A DNA stretch of 64,000 bases, from the NCBI GenBank assembly GCA_025800385.1, contig JAOXRS010000008.1, forward strand, positions 1 through 64,000, read 5' to 3'. The translations under genes were made by a program, and so were the position numbers. This DNA is from Candidatus Albibeggiatoa sp. nov. NOAA. Lineage in GTDB: Bacteria > Pseudomonadota > Gammaproteobacteria > Beggiatoales > Beggiatoaceae. Shown here piece by piece: positions 57,960-64,000 of this stretch (position 1 is its first letter; every line of letters begins with the position of its first letter). A model generated the notes under the pieces. It saw only the letters and a list, made by a program, of their open reading frames with translations, was not told where the DNA came from and searched no databases.

Positions 57960-57974
57960 TGATAATTATTATCA
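57960..57974. promoter_or_regulatory. Fur box in the araC / tonB divergent promoter
   Basis: TGATAATTATTATCA is a perfect 7-1-7 Fur palindrome. It lies 69 bases before the regulator start (minus) and 140 bases before the DUF2218 gene start (plus), so it can control both directions. Confidence 0.92.
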
Positions 57975-58113
57975 TATAGATTTTTAAAGTTTGCAAGATT
58001 CATAAGCTACTGTCCTCAATCTTTAAGCCATGGTTCGCCCATCGTTTAAAAAATTCACAGCTAGCTTCTTGCCGACTTTAATCGTTATGACGTTTATTCA
58101 AAAAGGAAAGCAC

Positions 58114-58428
58114 ATGCCATCTGCTTATTTAGTTCTGCAAGCACAGAAAAGTCAGGCATATATTGATTCACTGTGTAAGCACTTTGCGCGTAAAGTGGAA
58201 GTCGTGCGAGAAGATGACCGTGCGACCGTGATGTTTCCAATGGGTCAATGCAAAATGTCGGTGAATGATGGGGCAATGTATTTTGAAGCTCATGCAGATA
58301 ATGAAGACGCTTTAAATACGGTGAAATATATCGTTGATAGTCATGCGGTACGCTTTAGGGAATTGAAAGAAGCTACGGTTGAATGGCGTGCTGAACCAAT
58401 GGATTTAGCCACTTCAGGCAGTCTATGA
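58114..58428 (+). CDS. DUF2218 protein
   Basis: The ATG at 58114 has AAAAGGAAAG upstream; a longer frame begins in an unlikely place. The 104-residue protein matches DUF2218: short helix YIDSLCKHFARKVEV, then the conserved VMFPMGQCKMSV and LNTVKYIVDSHAVRFRE helix. Members often lie next to siderophore genes, and some have been proposed to take part in iron handling, with no proven activity. It overlaps tonB by four bases, starting the tonB-exbB-exbD operon. Confidence 0.85.
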   Translation: MPSAYLVLQAQKSQAYIDSLCKHFARKVEVVREDDRATVMFPMGQCKMSVNDGAMYFEAHADNEDALNTVKYIVDSHAVRFRELKEATVEWRAEPMDLATSGSL

Positions 58429-59222
58429 GTATCTTTGCACAACTAACCAGAGCCACAATAGGTGGAATGGCCGTGATTGGGTTACACGCTGCACTGGTAT
58501 GGCAGATCGTAACCAATGAATCAAAAGCCAAGCCACCCGTTCAACCACCAAAACCGATTCAAGTGAGCTTAATCGCTGCCGCACCACCTGCTGCTGTAGA
58601 GAATAAGACAAAATCTATGGCCGCATTATCAGCTCCTGCGTTACCGATACGCCCAAAGGTTGATGCGCCACCACCCAAACCTAAGGCGAAACCAAAGCGA
58701 AAGCCTAAGCCTAAACTAAAAGCCAAGCCAAAGCCGATACCAAAGCCAAAAGCAATACCCAAGCCGCCAAAACCACAGCCAGTTAGAACTGCACGCTCAC
58801 AGCAATCGACAACCGTTGCAAGCAGACCGTCTTCAGTGAAATCCACAAGTAATACGGGCAGCAATACAGGAGCTAACAAGCCTTCGACATCACGACCCAG
58901 TGGTTCATCATCGGGTACAGCCCGTTCAACTGCAGCAAAAGTAACAAAGCCTATATTTCGAGCGGGTTACTTAAATAATCCACCGCCTGAATATCCTCGC
59001 GCCTCCAAACGCCGTGGCGAAGAGGGTAAAGTGTTATTAAAAGTCAGAGTATCGGCACAAGGCAAACCAATCAAAATCCAATTACACCGCTCCAGTGGCT
59101 TTAAAAAATTAGACAAAGCGGCTCAAAAAACCGTAAAACGCTGGCGTTTTGTCCCTGCGAAACAAGGGAATACACCGATTGCTGCTTGGGTAATTGTGCC
59201 CATCGAATTCAATTTAAGATAA
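58425..59222 (+). CDS. tonB: TonB energy-transducing protein
   Basis: The 265-residue protein has a single N-terminal membrane helix with the conserved His (GMAVIGLHAALVWQIV). A long Pro/Lys-rich spacer follows (about residues 35-130; many KPKPK and PKPKAK units), then a Ser/Thr-rich stretch and a C-terminal TonB domain (about 180-265; YLNNPPPEYPRASKRRGEEG, then WRFVPAKQGNTPIAAWVIVP). It passes proton-motive force energy from ExbB-ExbD to outer-membrane receptors such as the one at 36.9 kb. Confidence 0.95.
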   Translation: MSIFAQLTRATIGGMAVIGLHAALVWQIVTNESKAKPPVQPPKPIQVSLIAAAPPAAVENKTKSMAALSAPALPIRPKVDAPPPKPKAKPKRKPKPKLKAKPKPIPKPKAIPKPPKPQPVRTARSQQSTTVASRPSSVKSTSNTGSNTGANKPSTSRPSGSSSGTARSTAAKVTKPIFRAGYLNNPPPEYPRASKRRGEEGKVLLKVRVSAQGKPIKIQLHRSSGFKKLDKAAQKTVKRWRFVPAKQGNTPIAAWVIVPIEFNLR

Positions 59223-59231
59223 GGAATAACT

Positions 59232-59984
59232 ATGCAACAAAAAACGGCCTCTTTCGGCATTGAAGGCTTTATTCAACATGTACAAGATAATCCGATTGCA
59301 TTAACCGTATTGGTCATCTTGCTATTTATGTCGGTATTGTCTTGGTATGTGATTTTAAGCAAAAGCGTACAATTATGGTGGGTTCGGTGGCGCAGCGGGC
59401 GTTATCAACGTCTATTCTGGAATACCGATAATTTGCAAATTGTAATCGAACGTCTACGCAAAAAGAAAGCAGCCAATTCATTTGCACGCCTATGTGAAGC
59501 GGGTATTAATGCGACTTTACAACACCGCCAAGCTGCGACTGAACGTCAACAAGAACTATGTTCCCACAGCGAATTTATTACCCGTAGCCTGCATCATTGC
59601 ATCGATAAAGAACGCGAGCAACTTAATTCAGGTTTAGGCATTCTCGCCAGTGTTGGCAGTACCGCGCCTTTCGTGGGTTTACTCGGTACAGTGATTGGGA
59701 TTTATCACGCATTGGTATCGATTAGTGCCAGCGGGCAAGCATCACTCGATACGGTTGCAGGGCCTGTGGGTGAGGCGTTGATTATGACAGCCATTGGTTT
59801 AGCGGTCGCGATTCCTGCCGTTTTGGGTTACAACATGTTAAACAAAGGTAACCGCCGCTTTTTGCATCGTTTGAATACGTCAGCGCATCATTTACATGCT
59901 TACTTAAATGCTGGAGTGCGGGTGGATAAACACAATCTACACACTTTGTCACATTCCAACGAACCTGTTGCAGTAAAAGGATAA
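59232..59984 (+). CDS. exbB: ExbB proton-channel subunit
   Basis: The 250-residue MotA/TolQ/ExbB-type protein has membrane helices at about 15-38, 133-160 and 180-205. The core motif region is LNSGLGILASVGSTAPFVGLLGTVIGIYHAL, and the conserved GPVGEALIMTAIGLAVAIPAVLGYNML follows. It starts 10 bases after tonB and works with ExbD and TonB. Confidence 0.95.
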   Translation: MQQKTASFGIEGFIQHVQDNPIALTVLVILLFMSVLSWYVILSKSVQLWWVRWRSGRYQRLFWNTDNLQIVIERLRKKKAANSFARLCEAGINATLQHRQAATERQQELCSHSEFITRSLHHCIDKEREQLNSGLGILASVGSTAPFVGLLGTVIGIYHALVSISASGQASLDTVAGPVGEALIMTAIGLAVAIPAVLGYNMLNKGNRRFLHRLNTSAHHLHAYLNAGVRVDKHNLHTLSHSNEPVAVKG

Positions 59985-59988
59985 CAGC

Positions 59989-60399
59989 ATGGCATTCAGC
60001 AATTTTGATGAAGGTGCTGGCGAGGAAGTGTCAGACATTAATATGATTCCACTGATTGATGTGATGCTGGTGTTGTTGATTTTGTTTATTATCACCGCAC
60101 CACTGTTTACGCCTCATGCGTTTCAAATTGATGTGCCAGAAGCCGAAACGACTGCAACCACTGAACAACCTGATACGATTGCGTTAGCGATTGATGAACA
60201 AGGGCAATTATTTTGGGGTGATGATAGTATCGATAATGCGGAATTAAGCCGACGTTTAACCGAAGCTGCAAAGCAAAAACCACAACCGCCTGTACATTTA
60301 CGAGCGGATAAACAAACCCGTTATGAGCAAATTGCGGGGATTATGGAAGCTGTGCAAGAAAGTGGCATTGGACAGCTGGGTTTTGTGACTAAGCCTTAA
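59989..60399 (+). CDS. exbD: ExbD proton-channel subunit
   Basis: The 136-residue ExbD/TolR-type protein has one membrane helix (about 22-45) with the proton-carrying Asp in MIPLIDVMLVLLIL, and a periplasmic domain. It begins five bases after exbB and closes the operon. A hairpin-rich repeat follows and may act as its terminator. Confidence 0.95.
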   Translation: MAFSNFDEGAGEEVSDINMIPLIDVMLVLLILFIITAPLFTPHAFQIDVPEAETTATTEQPDTIALAIDEQGQLFWGDDSIDNAELSRRLTEAAKQKPQPPVHLRADKQTRYEQIAGIMEAVQESGIGQLGFVTKP

Positions 60400-60410
60400 A
60401 GGTAGTTATC

Positions 60411-60497
60411 TCGTTACTATGCTCTGCGTCGTTAATATTTTTATGACGCGGAGCATCAGTTACTGCATTCCAACAGAGACCATTGGAACGAAACAAT
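60411..60497. repeat. Palindromic intergenic repeat, copy 3
   Basis: Arms ATGCTCTGCGTC (60419-60430) and GACGCGGAGCAT (60445-60456) form a 12-base stem with one G-T pair. A weaker relative of the TTCCAA...TTGGAA hairpin follows at 60468-60490. The parts match those of copies 1 and 2 but in a facing arrangement. It sits between two convergent genes and could terminate both. Confidence 0.75.
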
Positions 60498-60518
60498 GAG
60501 ACATATCTTCGTGTTAGT

Positions 60519-61850
60519 TTAAGATTCTTCGGTAGCAGTCTGCTCAACATTTCGTGGTAAGCGAACAATAAATTGACTGCCTTGGTTCAACTCACTGCTT
60601 ACGCTGATACTACCGCCCATCATTTCACAAAACTGTTTAACAATGGTTAAGCCTAAACCTGCACCATCATATTTGCGTGTTGCAGAATTATCCAGCTGGT
60701 TAAACGCGCCAAATAAATGATCGACTTGCTCTGAAGACATGCCAACCCCTTGATCTCTCACTCCGAAAATAATCCATTCTTTATCTTCTTCTATTTCATG
60801 TGTAGCAAACAGGAGAATCTCACCATCTTTAGAGAATTTTGCTGCATTTGTTAACAAATTGTATAAGCAATGGCGCACTTTTGGTAAATCTGCGTACATT
60901 GTTCCAAAATATTCACACTCAATATTCAGTGTATTATTATCATCCATAATCACAGGCTTTAAAGTATCTGCGACTTCTTGCAACATATCAGAAAAACTAA
61001 AATTACTTAATTCTAACTCCACATTTTCTGAAGCCATTTTAGTTGCTTCTAAAATATCACTCACCATACTCAATAAATGACGGCCTGCTTTTTGAATTTT
61101 CTGTAAATCATGCATACAGAATGCTTGTCCCATATCTTCGGCTTCTTCTTCTAAAATCTCGCTATAACCAACAATGGCATTAATTGGCGTGCGTAACTCA
61201 TGACTCATATTGGCTAAAAAGCGGGTTTTCACTTGGTTGGCCGCACGGGCTTGCTCATTTGCAGCTTGGGCTTGCATGTTGGCAATTGATAATTCAGAGG
61301 TACGCTTTTCCAATTCGTCAACTTTTTGTGCTAAGGCTTCGTTGTAGGCTTCAATTTGCAAATTGGTGATTTTTTTCAATAAATCCATCACCATACCAAT
61401 GCCTTGATATTTACCTTTGTGAGTAATGATAAAATCTTGGCTGGCGGCAAATTGCATATTTTGGGTAATAAATTTACTCGCCGCTTCTACAGGCAAATCA
61501 TCCTCAATCACAACAGGATTAGAATCCATGAATTGCAAAATTGGTTTACGGCCATGCAAATCACGCCCATAAGCACTGAGATAAATATCCATGAGCTGAT
61601 AACGATGGACAATACCAACAGGGGTCTTTTTATGTACGACGGGAATCGACTGCAAATGAGGATGCGATAAAAACATCTTACCGACTTTCTCAACAGTGTG
61701 TTCTGGCTTGACGTGCGCCCGAGGAATAATCAGCGATTCCACCGTTGCTAATGGATAGCGGTGTATGACGCTCGATTTATCGGACTTATCGGGAAAAGAA
61801 AATTGACCAGTAATATCTTGTTTAGCTGTAGTGTCAATTTGTATAGACAT
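60519..61850 (-). CDS. Soluble CBS-domain sensor histidine kinase
   Basis: The 443-residue protein lacks membrane helices. Residues 35-160 resemble a pair of CBS domains (IIPRAHVKPEHTVEKVGKMF, SIPVVHKKTPVGIVHRYQLM), which usually sense adenine nucleotides. A coiled coil, HisKA with His217 in NMSHELRTPINAIVGYSE, and an ATPase domain with GVGMS and GGTGL-like GAGLGLTIVKQFCEMMG follow. It has no receiver domain. No cognate regulator gene is adjacent, so the partner is elsewhere. The CBS call rests on pattern only. Confidence 0.88.
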   Translation of the reverse strand: MSIQIDTTAKQDITGQFSFPDKSDKSSVIHRYPLATVESLIIPRAHVKPEHTVEKVGKMFLSHPHLQSIPVVHKKTPVGIVHRYQLMDIYLSAYGRDLHGRKPILQFMDSNPVVIEDDLPVEAASKFITQNMQFAASQDFIITHKGKYQGIGMVMDLLKKITNLQIEAYNEALAQKVDELEKRTSELSIANMQAQAANEQARAANQVKTRFLANMSHELRTPINAIVGYSEILEEEAEDMGQAFCMHDLQKIQKAGRHLLSMVSDILEATKMASENVELELSNFSFSDMLQEVADTLKPVIMDDNNTLNIECEYFGTMYADLPKVRHCLYNLLTNAAKFSKDGEILLFATHEIEEDKEWIIFGVRDQGVGMSSEQVDHLFGAFNQLDNSATRKYDGAGLGLTIVKQFCEMMGGSISVSSELNQGSQFIVRLPRNVEQTATEES

Positions 61851-62038
61851 GCTAGCCTCACAAATGTAGAGAAAACAACTAACTGTATCAAAGCATTATG
61901 ACATAAGTATTGCATTTCTATGATATTTGCTAAATTGAGTGACAAAAAATGTTTTATTTTCATATCATTATCTTTTATCACTCAAATCAAGCTTAGCCAG
62001 AGATACACATGTAATATCTAGTAACTATCTGAATTATA

Positions 62039-62800
62039 TTATAAACGTACTTCGATGCCTGCTTGTGCCATTTGTTGTTTGGCTTCACCAACGCTGTATT
62101 CACCGAAATGGAAAATACTGGCAGCTAACACTGCATCTGCTTTGCCTTGTTTTACGCCATCAACTAAATGATCTAAATTGCCAACACCACCTGATGCAAT
62201 TACAGGTACAGTGACCGCATCACTAATGGTTCGGGTTAAGCCAAGGTCAAAGCCATTCTTAGTGCCATCCCTATCCATACTGGTTAGCAAAATTTCGCCA
62301 GCACCGTATTCAACCATCTTCTGCGCCCATTCAACCGCATTAATCCCAGTTGGTTTACGGCCGCCATGAGTAAATACTTCCCAATGGTCATCGCCGACTT
62401 GCTTTGCATCAATTGCCACCACAATACATTGTGAACCAAAGTGATTGGTGGCTTCTTGTACAAATTCAGGATTGAAAACAGCTGCGGTATTGATACTGAC
62501 TTTGTCTGCACCTGCATGAAGCATTCGGCTAATATCATCGAGCTTGCGAATACCACCACCCACGGTTAACGGAATAAATACCTGACTGGCGACTTCTTCC
62601 ACCACATGTACCATGGTTTCACGCTCATCAGAGCTGGCTGTGATGTCTAAAAAAGTGATTTCATCCGCGCCTTGCTCATCATAACGACAAGCAATTTCGA
62701 CGGGATCACCCGCATCACGGATATTAACGAAATTAACCCCTTTAACAACGCGACCTGCATCCACATCCAAACAAGGAATGACACGCTTAGCTAAACCCAT
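62039..62800 (-). CDS. hisF: Imidazole glycerol phosphate synthase, cyclase subunit HisF
   Basis: The 253-residue TIM barrel makes imidazole glycerol phosphate in histidine synthesis using ammonia from HisH. Motifs are [17 protein letters not shown] with the catalytic Asp at the start, [53 protein letters not shown] with the second Asp, and [20 protein letters not shown] precedes the ATG. It follows hisA by 20 bases. No hisH is in the window. Confidence 0.97.
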   Translation of the reverse strand: MGLAKRVIPCLDVDAGRVVKGVNFVNIRDAGDPVEIACRYDEQGADEITFLDITASSDERETMVHVVEEVASQVFIPLTVGGGIRKLDDISRMLHAGADKVSINTAAVFNPEFVQEATNHFGSQCIVVAIDAKQVGDDHWEVFTHGGRKPTGINAVEWAQKMVEYGAGEILLTSMDRDGTKNGFDLGLTRTISDAVTVPVIASGGVGNLDHLVDGVKQGKADAVLAASIFHFGEYSVGEAKQQMAQAGIEVRL

Positions 62801-62820
62801 TGATCTTTCCTAGTTTTAAT

Positions 62821-63567
62821 TTAAATTGGCGCACTTTCATATTTATCAGCTAAGGCTTGTGCTTCTTCAAAGTTTAATGTGCCTTCGTAAATCGCACGCC
62901 CTGTAATAGTGCCTGTAATGCCTTCTTCTGCAACATCACATAATTCTTGGATGTCTTCGATTGTGGTAATACCGCCAGAAGCAATAATTGGAATCGTTGT
63001 TGAACGCGCTAACTCAACAGTTGATTCTAAATTAACCCCTTGCATCATGCCATCGCGGTTAATGTCTGTGTAAATAATCGCGGAAACACCGTCCTGTTCA
63101 AAACGTTTCGCTAAATCAATAGCTGTATGCTGTGACATTTTTGACCAACCATTGGTGGCTAATTTGCCATTTTTCGCATCTAAACCGACAATAATGCGTC
63201 CCGGAAATTCTAAACAGGCATCTGATACGAAATGCGGTGCATTAATCGCTTTTGTGCCTAAAATAACTTGTGCAACACCCATATCTAAATAGGCTTGAAT
63301 CGTATCTGTATCACGAATACCACCACCGACTTGAATCAAAATCTCTGGATAGGTTGTTGTGATTTTCTGGATAATTTCCCCATTAACAGGTTTTCCAGCA
63401 AACGCACCATTTAAGTCTACGATATGTAAGCGTTTTGCCCCTTTTTCTATCCAATGCCCTGCCATAGCCACAGGGTCAGAGGAGAAGATGGTTTCATCAT
63501 CCATACGTCCTTGTTTTAAGCGAACACATTGACCATCTTTTAAATCAATGGCGGGTATGACTAGCAT
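62821..63567 (-). CDS. hisA: Phosphoribosylformimino-5-aminoimidazole carboxamide ribotide isomerase HisA
   Basis: The 248-residue barrel isomerises ProFAR to PRFAR, the step before HisF. Motifs are [20 protein letters not shown] with the catalytic Asp8, [45 protein letters not shown] with the second Asp and [11 protein letters not shown]. The ATG at 63567 has GAGG upstream. It is the first gene of a hisA-hisF pair. Confidence 0.97.
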   Translation of the reverse strand: MLVIPAIDLKDGQCVRLKQGRMDDETIFSSDPVAMAGHWIEKGAKRLHIVDLNGAFAGKPVNGEIIQKITTTYPEILIQVGGGIRDTDTIQAYLDMGVAQVILGTKAINAPHFVSDACLEFPGRIIVGLDAKNGKLATNGWSKMSQHTAIDLAKRFEQDGVSAIIYTDINRDGMMQGVNLESTVELARSTTIPIIASGGITTIEDIQELCDVAEEGITGTITGRAIYEGTLNFEEAQALADKYESAPI

Positions 63568-64000
63568 GTTAAATCCTCAAACAATCAGCGTGTCTTAGAG
63601 TAAAATATAAAGCTTTAAGTATACCCAAAGGCTTTTTAATTTGCGATGTTAGATTGAAGTTTTTTAACCGTAAATATTGAAAATCGTATTTTTAGTGCAT
63701 TTTAGAATGTAAAATATCTGGATATGCTAGCATTTTGTACCAATCTTATATGGCTGGATAAATGAAAGTAATAAAGAAGTAATATTATTTATTAAAACAG
63801 CCTGTTACATCAGTATTTTATTATTGTAGTATACAGTTGAATTTTATATATTCTCATGATAGTCTCGCGGCACTTTGTTAGAAACGCAAGTATTGGTACG
63901 ATGAGTGTCTAACTAGACTCGGATGAATTTGCTAAGTTCGATCTTGCTGAGACAATCTTCACAATACTGGGAGCTTATCGTTTCCTAAAGATTTGCTATC
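63568..64000. other. Upstream of hisA to the window edge, no gene seen
   Basis: About 430 AT-rich bases up to the window edge hold no plausible frame; reading both strands gives early stops. It probably carries the hisA promoter. I see no RNA gene signature. Confidence 0.5.

Overview
The window looks like a chromosomal segment of an AT-rich gammaproteobacterium. FimV, RdgB, YgfX-like, YidD/YidC, PhoB/PhoR and LptG all read as gammaproteobacterial. A CcoG protein, a di-haem peroxidase, a DsrE-like exported protein and several intergenic palindromic repeat families resemble what is seen in Thiotrichales (Beggiatoa/Thiothrix relatives). That placement is an inference from gene content, not proof.

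Positions 1-36.2 kb are mostly housekeeping and signalling genes. They comprise a truncated fimV, asd, an exported leucine-rich-repeat protein, rlmD, two lipoproteins (one FlgO-like), rdgB, a very large transporter-like/HEAT/double cNMP-binding fusion, an exported CAP-domain protein, a cytochrome c peroxidase, cysE, a glycosyltransferase, ccoG, pgeF, a three-receiver hybrid histidine kinase with a repeat-containing exported partner, phoB-phoR, a LUD protein, lptG, and the compact rpmH-rnpA-yidD-yidC cluster.

Positions 36.5-60.4 kb are an iron-acquisition island carrying four good Fur-box candidates. It starts with a TonB-dependent receptor operon (receptor, PepSY membrane protein, DUF2271, DUF4198). 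A lone methyltransferase gene follows. Next comes a complete catecholate siderophore pathway: entA, then entC-entE-entB, a C-A-T-reductase NRPS, a class III aminotransferase, an MFS exporter, an amidohydrolase and a transaldolase. A divergent AraC regulator and a DUF2218-tonB-exbB-exbD operon close the island. The gene set matches the myxochelin pathway (MxcC/D/E/F/G/L), and the amidohydrolase matches the type of enzyme (MxcM) known to close an imidazoline ring on myxochelin B to give pseudochelin A. The best prediction is therefore a pseudochelin/myxochelin-type siderophore: 2,3-dihydroxybenzoate is made from chorismate, loaded on EntB, condensed twice on lysine held by the NRPS, released by reduction as an aldehyde, transaminated to an amine, and possibly cyclised. 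No phosphopantetheinyl transferase, ferric-siderophore reductase of the usual families, or inner-membrane ferric-siderophore permease is seen in the window.

Five gaps between genes of the island carry intergenic repeats or MITE-like elements. I saw none of these elsewhere in the window, and the NRPS looks more GC-rich than the surroundings, so the island may be a mosaic that was assembled or acquired.

Positions 60.5-63.6 kb, on the minus strand, hold a soluble CBS-domain histidine kinase and the hisA-hisF pair. The final 430 bases show no gene.
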